Below, in pieces: positions 7,443-15,824 of a stretch of DNA of 36,952 nt (position 1 is the stretch's first letter; each line of letters opens with the position of its first letter). A model generated the notes under the pieces. It searched no databases. It saw nothing but the letters and a program-made list of their open reading frames with translations, and was not told where the DNA came from. The stretch is from Flavobacteriales bacterium (GTDB taxonomy: Bacteria; Bacteroidota; Bacteroidia; Flavobacteriales_D; Sanyastnellaceae), in the NCBI GenBank assembly GCA_019694805.1, contig JAIBBG010000032.1, forward strand, positions 1 through 36,952, read 5' to 3'. Both the position numbers and the translations under genes were made by a program.

Positions 7443-8582
7443 CTAATCGATGATGATTTCGGATGATTGATAGATTACATTTCGCTGTCGAAGATATTCA
7501 AGGACTTCGTTCATACATCCATTTACACGTCCAACAAATTCCGGAGGATTGATGCCCGGTTGTTTGAATTTTCCATTCAATACCAACTCCGCCACCGCAG
7601 TGCAGGTATAACCTGTTGTGCGCGCCATCGAGATGATGTTGTTTTCACGATCATACCGATCGAGCAAATGCCATGTTGTCCGTTTTGTTTTGCTGCCTTC
7701 CTCTTCATCGATCACGATGCGCATGATGGTGAAATCTTCTTCACCGGGTTTGAGTTTCCATTCTGGGAAAAGCAGTGCTGCAGTGAGATCAATCGGCCGA
7801 ATGTCCTGCCCCTTCACATTGATTTTCTCCTGAGAAAAAAATCCTGCATGTCTCAATACTTTAAGGTATTCAATACAACCGGGATAACGCAATGTCTTTT
7901 CGATCATATCCGGAATGTGCGGCATGGTGTAAATGAGTGAACGCAGACCATCGCTATTCCAAGATTCGAGAGTACCCACTCCGGGGAATTCGATCAATTC
8001 GGCTTCGCTGAGGGCTTCGCGCACGATCACATTTCCACCTAAAACATAACGTGCAGGACGGGTATATTCTTCGATCACATCGATGGGTGAAAAAACAGCT
8101 TTGTATTCCCAGGGCCATTGACGGATAACAGGTAAACCGCCCACGAGACATTCATAGCTCTTCACTTTCGCTCGTGCATCGTGATAACCGAGAATGATAT
8201 TTCCCATGCCAGGTGCCACACCACAATCTGTGACGATGGTTACCCCTTTTTCTTTCGCCAATGCATCCAATCCAAAAGCATCTTCTGGAAAAAAGGAAAT
8301 GTCGACCATATTTTTTCCAGCGCGGATGACACGCTCAGCTGTGCGGTAACCCATGAAGCCGGGAACTGCGCCGATCACGAGATCCACATCTTTGATCGCG
8401 GCCTGGAGTGCGGACTCATCATCGATGTTCAACAACAAAGTCTGCAGGCCTTCCTTTTCCAATTTCGAAAGAACTTCCTTCGATGCATCCGCTGCGATGA
8501 CATCATGCATGCGATGAAGATCACGAGCGATGACGGAACCCACGAGTCCGGAACCGAGGACGATGATTTTCTTTTTTGACAT
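7443..8582 (-). CDS. Saccharopine dehydrogenase family oxidoreductase
   Basis: A 379-residue cytoplasmic NAD(P)-dependent enzyme. Rossmann motif GSGLVGSVIARDL is at residues about 10-22. IGAVPGFMGYRTAERVI, VDISFFPEDAF and VTDCGVAPGMGNIILGY follow, as in the saccharopine-dehydrogenase/lysine 6-dehydrogenase group. The C-terminal half (GVGTLESWNSDGLRSLI, then the TGYTCTAVAELVL segment) is the substrate domain. A role in lysine catabolism, such as an aminoadipate-semialdehyde route, is plausible but is inferred from family only. The start is ATG at 8582, five bases after the 3-hydroxyacyl-CoA dehydrogenase gene, and alkD-like follows with a one-base gap. The tight spacing suggests one transcript but not necessarily one pathway. 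Confidence 0.85.
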   Translation of the reverse strand: MSKKKIIVLGSGLVGSVIARDLHRMHDVIAADASKEVLSKLEKEGLQTLLLNIDDESALQAAIKDVDLVIGAVPGFMGYRTAERVIRAGKNMVDISFFPEDAFGLDALAKEKGVTIVTDCGVAPGMGNIILGYHDARAKVKSYECLVGGLPVIRQWPWEYKAVFSPIDVIEEYTRPARYVLGGNVIVREALSEAELIEFPGVGTLESWNSDGLRSLIYTMPHIPDMIEKTLRYPGCIEYLKVLRHAGFFSQEKINVKGQDIRPIDLTAALLFPEWKLKPGEEDFTIMRIVIDEEEGSKTKRTTWHLLDRYDRENNIISMARTTGYTCTAVAELVLNGKFKQPGINPPEFVGRVNGCMNEVLEYLRQRNVIYQSSEIIID

Positions 8583-8587
8583 AAATA

Positions 8588-9721
8588 CTATTTGATCAAA
8601 TTTCTGAGCAGAGGACTACATCTGTATCTGTCTTCACCATAAGTGGCATAGAGTTCATCCATGGCTTTCACACATTTCTTCCAACCAATTTCTTGGCCCC
8701 ATTGGATGAGACCTTTCGGATAATTCACCCCTTTGGTCATCGCAAGATCGATGTCTTCTGCTGAAGCGATGCGCAAGTACTGGGTATCGTATGCTTCGTT
8801 GATGAGCATGAAGAGTATGCGCATCCCTATTTTATTTCTCAACTCAATATCGATGGAAGCAGCACTGATGCCAGCATTCTCCATGTAGTTGTAATAACCT
8901 CTACCGGTTTTTCTGCCGAGCCAACCCGCCTCATTCAATTTCTTTTGGGTGAGTGATGGTTTGAAACGCTGATCGTAATAAAATGCTGCGAATACACTTT
9001 CAGTAACGGCATAATTCACATCATTGCCGATCATGTCCATCAGTTCGAATGGTCCCATTTTGAAACCCAGATCACGCATAGATTGATCGATGGTGGCGAA
9101 ATCAGCAAAGCCCTCTTCATAGATGCGCAATGCTTCACCGTAGAATGGTCGGGCGACACGGTTCACAATAAATCCCGGTGTGTCTTTGCACAATACAGGC
9201 ACTTTGCCCCATGAGCCCACCCAACCATAAACCATTTGGGTGATGTCTTCATTAGTTTGCAATGCGGGTATGACTTCTACCAGCGGCATAAGTGGTGCCG
9301 GATTGAAAAAGTGAATTCCAATGACACGATTTGGATTTTGACAAGCCGCAGCGATGGAGGTGATAGAAAGCGAACTGGTGTTGCTCGCCAGAATACATTT
9401 TTCGTCGACGACGGCTTCAACATCCGCGAAAACCTTTTTCTTCACGTCGAGGTTTTCGACGATGGCTTCGATCACAAGTTGACTATCGCTCATGCCTTCG
9501 ACACCGGTTCCAAACGTTATCCTGCTGAGGATCTCATCCGCCTGTGCTTGGGTGATTTTGGCTTTGTCCACCAGTTTGCTCATGGTAGATGTCAGTCCGT
9601 TTTTTGATTTCACCAAAGCCTCTTCGCGCGTATCCGTGAGCAATACATCATGTCCGGATTGGGCAAGTACCTGAGCGATTCCACTGCCCATGGCACCGGA
9701 ACCAATGATCGAGATTTTCAT
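8588..9721 (-). CDS. 3-hydroxyacyl-CoA dehydrogenase
   Basis: A 377-residue NAD-dependent dehydrogenase acting on 3-hydroxyacyl-CoA in fatty-acid or phenylacetate-type degradation. The N-terminal Rossmann motif is GSGAMGSGIAQVLAQSG (residues 7-23). Catalytic-region motifs are ASNTSSLSITSIA, the His segment GIHFFNPAPLMPLVEVI and KDTPGFIVNRVARPF. Two C-terminal 3HCDH helical domains follow: MGPFELMDMIGND, then INEAYDTQYLRIASAEDIDLAMTKGVNYPKG. This makes it longer than the 280-residue Hbd type and closer to PaaH-like proteins. The response regulator gene ends 40 bases upstream on the same strand; the saccharopine-dehydrogenase-like gene starts 5 bases downstream. Confidence 0.92.
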   Translation of the reverse strand: MKISIIGSGAMGSGIAQVLAQSGHDVLLTDTREEALVKSKNGLTSTMSKLVDKAKITQAQADEILSRITFGTGVEGMSDSQLVIEAIVENLDVKKKVFADVEAVVDEKCILASNTSSLSITSIAAACQNPNRVIGIHFFNPAPLMPLVEVIPALQTNEDITQMVYGWVGSWGKVPVLCKDTPGFIVNRVARPFYGEALRIYEEGFADFATIDQSMRDLGFKMGPFELMDMIGNDVNYAVTESVFAAFYYDQRFKPSLTQKKLNEAGWLGRKTGRGYYNYMENAGISAASIDIELRNKIGMRILFMLINEAYDTQYLRIASAEDIDLAMTKGVNYPKGLIQWGQEIGWKKCVKAMDELYATYGEDRYRCSPLLRNLIK

Positions 9722-9761
9722 AAGAAAAATTTACGCGGCGAAATTGGCGATAAAATCGTGG

Positions 9762-10451
9762 TCATTCGTCATTAAAACGATAACCTATTCCCCAGGTCGT
9801 GAGAACATACTCCGGATTGTCAGGATCCTTTTCGATCTTATTCCTGAGACGGTTGATGTGAGTGTTCACCGTATGCTCATAGCCGGAATAATCATCACCC
9901 CAGACCCGCGACAACAATTCCTTTCGGCTGAATGTGGTTCCAGGGTGTGTTGCCAAAGCCATGAGCAGGTCAAATTCTTTGGGTGACATGTCGAGCGTTT
10001 TACCGGCCAAATTCACTTTCCTTTTTCCCGGATCAATGAACAGTTGCCTGTATTCCATGATGCCGGTTCTTTTGGTTGGTGCTTCCTGATTCGTCCTTCT
10101 GAGTACAGCCTTGACACGAGCAATGAATTCGCGCATGCTGAAAGGTTTGGTGAGGTAGTCATCCGCCCCGAATTCGAGTCCGCTTACCCGATCATCCTCA
10201 CCTACCCTTGCGGTAAGCATGATGATAGGCTGGGTATTTCCTTCACTCCTGAGCCGCTCGCAAATGAGCATGCCGTCCATTCCCGGTAAATTGATGTCGA
10301 GGACCAGCAGATCAAAAGCATGCTGACGGACGAATTCATATCCTTCCATCCCGTCCATGAACCGATGGGTAATACACGGAATCTCAGCCAGATGCAATTC
10401 CAGCAACTCACCGATATCCGGATCATCTTCTATGATGACGACTTTCAGCAC
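9762..10451 (-). CDS. OmpR/PhoB-family response regulator
   Basis: A 229-residue two-component transcription factor. The receiver domain has the acidic pair in IIEDDPDIG (residues 6-14), phospho-acceptor Asp52 in LVLDINLPGMDG, the MLTA switch segment, and the conserved Lys in DDYLTKPFS. A winged-helix DNA-binding domain follows, with LDMSPKEFDLLMALATHPG, SRKELLSRVWG and the recognition region TVNTHINRLRNKIEKDP, ending WGIGYRFNDE. No histidine kinase is encoded nearby, so it is an orphan within this window. The likely start is GTG at 10451. It may head the minus-strand run down to 5401. The region upstream holds a hairpin-rich element (see the ncRNA entry) that could act in its leader instead. 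Confidence 0.92.
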   Translation of the reverse strand: MLKVVIIEDDPDIGELLELHLAEIPCITHRFMDGMEGYEFVRQHAFDLLVLDINLPGMDGMLICERLRSEGNTQPIIMLTARVGEDDRVSGLEFGADDYLTKPFSMREFIARVKAVLRRTNQEAPTKRTGIMEYRQLFIDPGKRKVNLAGKTLDMSPKEFDLLMALATHPGTTFSRKELLSRVWGDDYSGYEHTVNTHINRLRNKIEKDPDNPEYVLTTWGIGYRFNDE

Positions 10452-10496
10452 AAAACAGCTCCTGTGATAATTCTGTTACAATTGTAAGGAATATTT

Positions 10497-10596
10497 GCGG
10501 AGGAAGGCAACTTCCACAGATCAGAGCGGTGAACTCTGACTGGTTAAGTTTAGTTGTTAGTTAAAATCAAACCCCTGAAGCGTCAGGGGTTTTGTT
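10497..10596 (+). ncRNA. Candidate three-hairpin small RNA
   Basis: Between the divergent response regulator and protease genes lie three consecutive hairpins with no ORF: GGAAG-GCAA-CTTCC (10502-10515, a GNRA tetraloop), TCAGAG-CGGTGAA-CTCTGA (10521-10539), and AAACCCCTGA-AGCG-TCAGGGGTTT (10569-10592), which ends in a T-rich run. AATATTTG just upstream (10489-10496) is one base off the TAnnTTTG -7 box and would place a start near 10500. The result would be a transcript of about 95 nt. It could instead be a leader attenuator of either neighbour. This is inference from visible pairing only. Confidence 0.4.
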
Positions 10597-10598
10597 TT
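10569..10598 (+). terminator. Intrinsic terminator, plus strand
   Basis: A ten-base stem AAACCCCTGA/TCAGGGGTTT with loop AGCG, followed by TTTTGTTTT on the plus strand. No annotated plus-strand gene lies upstream within 8 kb, so it must end a non-coding transcript or act as an attenuator. The minus strand also has a T-rich exit (TTTGATTTT). Confidence 0.75.
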
Positions 10599-10676
10599 GC
10601 GAAAATTGTCAATTCACAAGCAATAATTCCATCAAAGGGTCATTAATTCGCAACAATATATTTTGTAAACCTCATC

Positions 10677-12371
10677 ATGATCAGAAAAACCATTTCTATG
10701 GTGGCCACAGCCATCATCATTACTTCAAGCCTTTATTCTCAACACGATACAAATCAAAGCGTTACAAATGCGTCTGGTGAATACAACCACTGGCACATGA
10801 AGGATGCGCAAAACGACGGAATTCCAGGGGTTGGTGCGGAAAGAGCCTATCAGGAAATTTTTGCCGGTAAAAAATCTACTGCAGTAGTTGTGGCAGTGAT
10901 CGATAGTGGAACAGAGTCGTTCCATCCAGATCTGGCTGCAAATATTTGGACCAATGAAGATGAAATCGCCGGCAATGGCATCGATGATGACAAAAACGGG
11001 TACGTGGACGATGTTCATGGTTGGAGTTTTATCGGCGGTGCCGGTGGCGATGTTGCTATCGACAACCTCGAATTTACCCGTGTCTACAAAAAACTGAAAC
11101 AGCGTTTTGAGAGCGTTACTGACCCGAAAAACCTCAACAAAGCGGATAAAGTAGAATACGATAGGTATCTGCGCATGAAAGCCGATTACGATCACCGCAT
11201 GGATGACGCCAATCAAAACTTACTTCAATTCGGCTTGATCGATATGATGCTCAAACAATCGCAACAAACTGTCGCCGATGCTCTGGGCAAATCGGATTTC
11301 ACCGCTGAAGAAGTGATGGCTATCGATGCCAAAGATGAAATGATGCAATCTGCGATGGGACTCGTTCTGATGTCCATGCAGCCTGATTTTATGGCTCAAT
11401 TGCAAGAAGCAAAAGATCATTTTGAAACGATGACAAAGTTTCAATTGAATCTGGATTACGATCCTCGATTTATGGTTGGCGATAACTATGAAGATGCCAC
11501 TGAAAAAAACTACGGTAACAATCACATCGACGGCCCGGAAGCTGAACACGGAACGCACGTAGGTGGTATCATCGGTGCTGTGCGAAATGACTTTGGTATG
11601 AGCGGCATTGCAGACAATGTTAAACTGATGGTGATTCGTTGTGTACCCAACGGTGATGAACGTGATAAAGACGTGGCCAATTCCATCCGCTATGCGGTGG
11701 ACAACGGTGCGAAAATCATCAATATGAGTTTTGGTAAAAGCTATTCACCTTACAAAAATGTAGTGGATGATGCTGTAAAATATGCAGAGAGCAAAGGCGT
11801 GTTGCTGGTGCATGCTGCAGGTAATGATACCAAAAACATCGATGTGGAACCGAATTTCCCTAAAGACAAATACAACGATGGAGGTTATTGCAGCACTTGG
11901 ATTGAAATTGGTGCTAGTGGTCCATCTACTGAAGCACTCGCTGCCGATTTTTCAAACTTCGGAAAAGAAAGTGTAGATGTGTTTGCACCTGGTGTTGATA
12001 TCTACAGCACGGTGCCAGGTAGCGCTTACAAAGACAACAGCGGTACAAGTATGGCAGCTCCTGTGGTGTCTGGTGTGGCAGCAACCTTGATGAGTTATTT
12101 CCCTCAACTCACGGCATTGGATGTGAAAGAAATACTGATGAAGAGCTCTGTGAAATACCCGAAAGCACATATTGCTACCATAGCAGAACGCAAAGGCATG
12201 GGTAAGTTTTTTGCCAAAATATTCATCGGTAAAAAGAAAGCCGAATCGATGGAATACAACCCACGCGAATACAAAATGAAAAAAATCAAATTCTCTAAAC
12301 TCAGCGTAACAGGCGGAGTGGTGAGCTTATATGAAGCTGCAAAAATGGCTTCGACTTACGAAAAGAAATAA
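10677..12371 (+). CDS. Subtilisin-family (S8) serine protease
   Basis: A 564-residue exported protease. A signal peptide ends near SLYSQ (residue 21). The catalytic triad is intact: Asp76 in VAVIDSGTESFHPDL, His291 in EHGTHVGGIIG, and Ser458 in NSGTSMAAPVVSG, with oxyanion Asn383 in HAAGNDT. Between Asp and His lies a helical, Met/Lys/Asp-rich insertion of roughly 160 residues (about 125-285) that classical subtilisins lack. GNGIDDDKNGYVDDV (99-113) resembles a calcium loop. The C-terminus is basic and shows no T9SS domain, so it is probably periplasmic or membrane-associated. A TA-rich stretch TATATTTTG at 10657-10665 may be the promoter -10 region. A strong terminator follows the stop. Confidence 0.93.
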   Translation: MIRKTISMVATAIIITSSLYSQHDTNQSVTNASGEYNHWHMKDAQNDGIPGVGAERAYQEIFAGKKSTAVVVAVIDSGTESFHPDLAANIWTNEDEIAGNGIDDDKNGYVDDVHGWSFIGGAGGDVAIDNLEFTRVYKKLKQRFESVTDPKNLNKADKVEYDRYLRMKADYDHRMDDANQNLLQFGLIDMMLKQSQQTVADALGKSDFTAEEVMAIDAKDEMMQSAMGLVLMSMQPDFMAQLQEAKDHFETMTKFQLNLDYDPRFMVGDNYEDATEKNYGNNHIDGPEAEHGTHVGGIIGAVRNDFGMSGIADNVKLMVIRCVPNGDERDKDVANSIRYAVDNGAKIINMSFGKSYSPYKNVVDDAVKYAESKGVLLVHAAGNDTKNIDVEPNFPKDKYNDGGYCSTWIEIGASGPSTEALAADFSNFGKESVDVFAPGVDIYSTVPGSAYKDNSGTSMAAPVVSGVAATLMSYFPQLTALDVKEILMKSSVKYPKAHIATIAERKGMGKFFAKIFIGKKKAESMEYNPREYKMKKIKFSKLSVTGGVVSLYEAAKMASTYEKK

Positions 12372-12384
12372 AACAGTGGGTAAG

Positions 12385-12426
12385 AAAAAACGCCATGTTC
12401 AATTGAATGAACATGGCGTTTTTTTT
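12385..12426 (+). terminator. Bidirectional intrinsic terminator
   Basis: A perfect 11-base stem CGCCATGTTCA/TGAACATGGCG (12391-12401 and 12408-12418) with loop ATTGAA, flanked by a six-base A run and an eight-base T run. It can end both the protease transcript (+) and the phosphatase/zeta cluster coming from the right (-). Confidence 0.9.
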
Positions 12427-12487
12427 ATGGTAATTACTTAGAAGACTTTGTAAGCGATCACCCAAAGGAAAAGACGTTGATGAAAGA

Positions 12488-12646
12488 TCAGAGATCAAAT
12501 GGATTTTTGTGAACGATCTTATCGCCTTCCATAACCACCAAAACTGATTTCTTGTATTTTTTATACTCGATCAATCGCTGGTATACCAAATCGAAACTTG
12601 CAACGATTCTGTTGGCCAACTCAATTTGTTCTTCTGTAGTTTTCAT
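12488..12646 (-). CDS. Small protein overlapping zeta-like toxin, putative antitoxin
   Basis: A 52-codon ORF beginning MKTTEEQIELANRIV and ending KNPFDL. Its ATG at 12646 lies inside the last codons of the zeta-like gene in another frame, a 26-base overlap. The N-terminal half is helical and acidic (EEQIELANRIVASFD). The C-terminal half has a KKSVLVVMEGDKIVH strand motif, resembling small partner proteins that often accompany COG4185/zeta-like kinases with an SVVVxxDGKIV-type segment. That partnership is from memory of such families and not tested. The overlap implies coupled translation. The bidirectional terminator at 12385-12426 lies downstream. Antitoxin function is an inference; the coding call is fairly firm because of codon structure and overlap. 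Confidence 0.7.
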   Translation of the reverse strand: MKTTEEQIELANRIVASFDLVYQRLIEYKKYKKSVLVVMEGDKIVHKNPFDL

Positions 12647-13241
12647 ATTGCTTCAGTATTTCCTCAAATTTAGGCTGATCATGGATACGCAATTCCTGAT
12701 CGAATGTTTTCTGAGCTATCAGTTCGCATATGCCATCTGAGTTATCAAAAACCATGACCCCGTCTGACAAAGGTAGGAAAATTTCAAATAGATTGATCAA
12801 ACCATTTTTGTACCTTCTCTCGATGGTGTCATCATCAATAAAGTGACCGCCTTCCTGTACCCTGATTTTGACCCTTTCCTTAGCCAGATCCCAGTTTTTT
12901 AGCCAAAAAAACAACAAAGTGACGGTGAATCCGGCATTTTTCGCCTTGATGATCTTCCCTTTATGACTTTTAGTGGACAATGTGGTTTCAAAGGCGAAAC
13001 TATCACCGTGTTGAATCAGGTTTTCAATCCGCTCCAACATAATTCTTCCGGCTTCAATCGAAACTTCTTCGGGTTGAAAAGGAGAAATACCACGGGCAAT
13101 TTCATCGGCATTCACAAACTCACGACAATGGATGATGTCCGGTAGAAAAGTGAACGACGCTGTTGTTTTTCCAGCACCATTGCATCCGGCTACGATATAT
13201 AAGTTCTTTTCAATCATCCGTTGTTGTGTTTCTCCATTCAT
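12621..13241 (-). CDS. Zeta toxin-like P-loop kinase (COG4185 type)
   Basis: A P-loop kinase related to zeta toxins, which phosphorylate UDP-N-acetylglucosamine and block wall synthesis; the substrate here is unknown. Walker A is AGCNGAGKTTAS, then FVNADEIARGISPF, the FAFETTLST segment, and KIRVQEGGHFIDDDTIERRY with the Arg/His pattern of the family. The longest frame starts at 13289, but that would overlap the phosphatase gene by 23 bases. ATG at 13241, preceded by AAGG, or ATG at 13217 (MIEKNLYIVAGCN), is more likely. I chose 13241. Downstream, a 52-codon ORF overlaps the 3' end and may be its antitoxin, the reverse of the order in the classical epsilon-zeta module. The phosphatase gene lies upstream in the same direction. 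Confidence 0.88.
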   Translation of the reverse strand: MNGETQQRMIEKNLYIVAGCNGAGKTTASFTFLPDIIHCREFVNADEIARGISPFQPEEVSIEAGRIMLERIENLIQHGDSFAFETTLSTKSHKGKIIKAKNAGFTVTLLFFWLKNWDLAKERVKIRVQEGGHFIDDDTIERRYKNGLINLFEIFLPLSDGVMVFDNSDGICELIAQKTFDQELRIHDQPKFEEILKQYENYRRTN

Positions 13242-13266
13242 TTCTGAATACCTTAAAACACCTGGT

Positions 13267-13725
13267 TTATTCCTTGAACTGCGTCGCAAATTTATCGGAA
13301 GCTTTCATCAGCATTTCAGCCACTTCGAAAAAACCGTCCATATCGCCAAACCACGGATCGGGTACAGATTGTTTCTGATCAGGGTACAACAACTCGAGGA
13401 ACATCTTCACCTTTTTCCTTTCCTCATCAGTTTCTGCTTGTACCATCACATTTCTATGATTGCTTTCATCCATGGTAAAAATGAAATCAAACTTTTCAAA
13501 ATCGTCGCGGCTAAATTGTCTTGCACGCAATCCACTGATATCGATTCCGTGTTGCTTCATGCATTTCACCGCGCGGTGATCAGGAGCTTCACCTCGGTGA
13601 TAGTCGGCTGTGCCCGCAGAATCCACCACTGCGCTCAATCCTGCTTGCTCGAGTTTAGCTCTCATGATGCCTTCTGCCATGGGCGAACGACAAATGTTTC
13701 CCAAACAAACCATCAAAATTTTCAT
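13267..13725 (-). CDS. Low-molecular-weight protein-tyrosine phosphatase
   Basis: A 152-residue cytoplasmic phosphatase. The P-loop CLGNICRSP (C-x5-R-S, Cys7, Arg13) sits at the extreme N-terminus as in the family. The general-acid Asp is in the VPDPWFGDMDGFFEV segment near residue 121. DSAGTADYHRGEAPDHRAVK and ARQFSRDDFEKFDFIFTMD are also diagnostic. Length is normal. The start ATG at 13725 faces the Kazal lipoprotein gene across an 86-base divergent region. The zeta-like gene follows closely on the same strand, probably by chance of operon packing. Confidence 0.93.
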   Translation of the reverse strand: MKILMVCLGNICRSPMAEGIMRAKLEQAGLSAVVDSAGTADYHRGEAPDHRAVKCMKQHGIDISGLRARQFSRDDFEKFDFIFTMDESNHRNVMVQAETDEERKKVKMFLELLYPDQKQSVPDPWFGDMDGFFEVAEMLMKASDKFATQFKE

Positions 13726-13784
13726 GAGTCGAAATTACTTGTCCGGGCTGCTATTTCTACGTTAGCATTGTCTTTCATCCTGAA

Positions 13785-13792
13785 TACATTTG
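13785..13792 (+). promoter_or_regulatory. -7 box for the Kazal lipoprotein gene
   Basis: TACATTTG is an exact match to the Bacteroidetes TAnnTTTG -7 element, 19 bases before the ATG at 13812. The nearest TTG (13768-13770) is only 14 bases upstream, short of the usual 19-21, so the -33 element is unclear. Confidence 0.55.
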
Positions 13793-13811
13793 TTAACCAC
13801 TTCATCACACC

Positions 13812-14021
13812 ATGAAAAAGTTATTGTCCCTTTTGGGTATTGGCATGATGGTCCTCGTCGGGTCATGTCAAAAAAACAAATGCACTGAAAACCCTCAGTC
13901 CGGGTGTATCTGCACCATGGAATATGATCCCGTTTGTGGATGTAACAACAAAACATATGGCAATAGGTGTTCTGCGGAGTGCGCGGGGATCACCGAATAT
14001 CAGGACGGACCATGTCAATGA
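13812..14021 (+). CDS. Kazal-type protease-inhibitor-like lipoprotein
   Basis: A 69-residue lipoprotein. A signal sequence with lipobox VGSC puts the lipid on Cys19. The mature 51 residues hold a short Kazal-type domain: CICTMEYDPVCGCNNKTYG, then CSAECAGITEYQDGPC, with the characteristic DPVCG, the conserved Tyr, and Cys spacing of the family. Such domains inhibit serine proteases, but in Bacteroidetes many small Kazal-like lipoproteins have no tested target. The nearest protease is the S8 gene at 10677, 1.4 kb away and in a separate unit. An exact -7 box precedes the gene and gives a very short leader. No terminator is evident in the 164 bases before prfC. Confidence 0.88.
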   Translation: MKKLLSLLGIGMMVLVGSCQKNKCTENPQSGCICTMEYDPVCGCNNKTYGNRCSAECAGITEYQDGPCQ

Positions 14022-14185
14022 TCCAAGGGTTGTTGTTTTACACGTAAAGCCGGATGCTGCATGTCGGCGTTCTTTTTACGCGGAGTTTTTTTGAGGGTTG
14101 TTTGGTGCGAAGTATTCAAAAAGATGCATTTCCGGCAATCCAACGGTAGAATTATCTTCGCGGGCCATTTTGAAAGAGGCGAAAC

Positions 14186-15778
14186 ATGTCATTGAAAGAA
14201 GAAATAGCCAAGAGAAAAACGTTTGCGATCATCAGTCACCCGGATGCCGGTAAAACTACCCTGACAGAAAAACTGCTGTTGTACGGTGGTGCGATTCAAA
14301 CTGCTGGTGCGGTAAAGAGCAACAAAATCACCAAAACAGCAGCCAGTGACTTCATGGAAATCGAACGTCAGCGTGGAATTTCTGTTGCCACGTCGGTGAT
14401 GGTCTTCGAATACAATGGCATGCAGGTAAACCTGCTAGATACTCCCGGTCACAAAGACTTTGCTGAGGATACCTACCGCACATTGACCGCTGTGGACAGT
14501 GTTATTCTCGTGATCGACAGCGTAAAGGGTGTGGAAGCGCAAACCGAACGTCTCATGGAAGTGTGCAGGATGCGTGATACTCCCGTGATTGTTTTCATCA
14601 ACAAAATGGACCTTGAAGGTCAAGATCCTTTCGATCTGCTCGATGAATTGGAAGAAAAACTGAGCATCAAAGTGCAGCCACTGAGCTGGCCGATTTCGAA
14701 AGGTTATTCTTTCAAAGGTGTCTACAAGATCTACGATAAAACCCTCAACCTCTTTGAATCACTCAAGACGAAAGTGAATGAGGAAGTGATTGCCGTGAGC
14801 GACTTGAATGATCCCATTCTGGACCAATTTGCCGGTGAATACGCAGCTCAATTGCGTGAAGATGTTGAACTCATAGAGAGTGTTTACGATCCATTCGACA
14901 GAAAACAATACCTCGCCGGAAAACTTGCTCCTGTCTTTTTTGGATCGGCGATGAATAATTTCGGGGTCAAAGAATTGTTGGATAAATTCCTGGAACTCGC
15001 GCCTGTTCCTCAACACCGAGAAACGAACCTCCGCGTGGTAGAGCCGGAAGAACCGAAGTTCACAGGATTCGTTTTCAAAATTCACGCGAATATCGACCCG
15101 AGACACCGAGATAGAATCGCGTTCTTGCGCATCTGTAGCGGAACATTCGAACGCAATAAATTCTACCACCACGTTCGATTGGACAAAGATTTCAAATATC
15201 CAAACCCGGTGACATTTTTAGCTTCAGCCAAAAGCACCATCGATGAAGCTTATGCCGGTGATGTGATCGGACTTTATGATACCGGTAACTTCAAAATCGG
15301 AGATACACTCACAGAAGGCGAAGACATGATGTTCAAAGGCATTCCGAGTTTTTCGCCCGAAATCTTCAAAGAATTGGTGAACAAGGATCCGATGAAATCC
15401 AAACAACTGGATAAGGGCATCAGACAATTGACGGAAGAAGGAGTTGCTCAGCTTTTCATCCAGGAACCGGGTAATCGAAAAATTGTAGGTACAGTGGGTG
15501 AACTTCAATTTGAAGTGATTCGATATCGACTCGAACACGAATACGGAGCGAAATGCGAATTCGAAACCAAGACCTATTACAAAGCTTGTTGGATCACCAC
15601 AGAAGACCCAGCGAAGTTGGAAGAATTCAAACGCATCAAAGGTCAGAACATGGTGAAAGACAAAGAAGGCAATGATGTGTTTCTCGCACCATCATCCTTT
15701 ATGCTCGATATGGAACGCAAGAATTATCCTGAACTGGAATTCCATTTCACGAGCGAATTCAAAACAAGCATGGTGTAA
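14186..15778 (+). CDS. prfC: Peptide chain release factor 3
   Basis: A 530-residue translational GTPase that recycles RF1 and RF2 from the ribosome after termination. G1 is [17 protein letters not shown] (residues about 16-32), the switch-I-region motif [14 protein letters not shown]3 [14 protein letters not shown], and G4 NKMDLEG. The RF3-specific C-terminal part includes FQPEIF-type segment [20 protein letters not shown] and [14 protein letters not shown]. Length matches the family (about 529). AGAGG six bases before the ATG is a partial Shine-Dalgarno. It stands alone and converges on the 15825-17303 gene with a 46-base gap. Confidence 0.96.
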   Translation: MSLKEEIAKRKTFAIISHPDAGKTTLTEKLLLYGGAIQTAGAVKSNKITKTAASDFMEIERQRGISVATSVMVFEYNGMQVNLLDTPGHKDFAEDTYRTLTAVDSVILVIDSVKGVEAQTERLMEVCRMRDTPVIVFINKMDLEGQDPFDLLDELEEKLSIKVQPLSWPISKGYSFKGVYKIYDKTLNLFESLKTKVNEEVIAVSDLNDPILDQFAGEYAAQLREDVELIESVYDPFDRKQYLAGKLAPVFFGSAMNNFGVKELLDKFLELAPVPQHRETNLRVVEPEEPKFTGFVFKIHANIDPRHRDRIAFLRICSGTFERNKFYHHVRLDKDFKYPNPVTFLASAKSTIDEAYAGDVIGLYDTGNFKIGDTLTEGEDMMFKGIPSFSPEIFKELVNKDPMKSKQLDKGIRQLTEEGVAQLFIQEPGNRKIVGTVGELQFEVIRYRLEHEYGAKCEFETKTYYKACWITTEDPAKLEEFKRIKGQNMVKDKEGNDVFLAPSSFMLDMERKNYPELEFHFTSEFKTSMV

Positions 15779-15824
15779 TCCAATCAACCGATTGGCGTAT
15801 TCCTCCAAATGATAGGATGAATCA

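Noticed and set aside
15780..15795. Hairpin CCAATC-AACC-GATTGG between prfC and the convergent gene as terminator
   Set aside because: Only a six-base AT-rich stem, and no T run on either strand.
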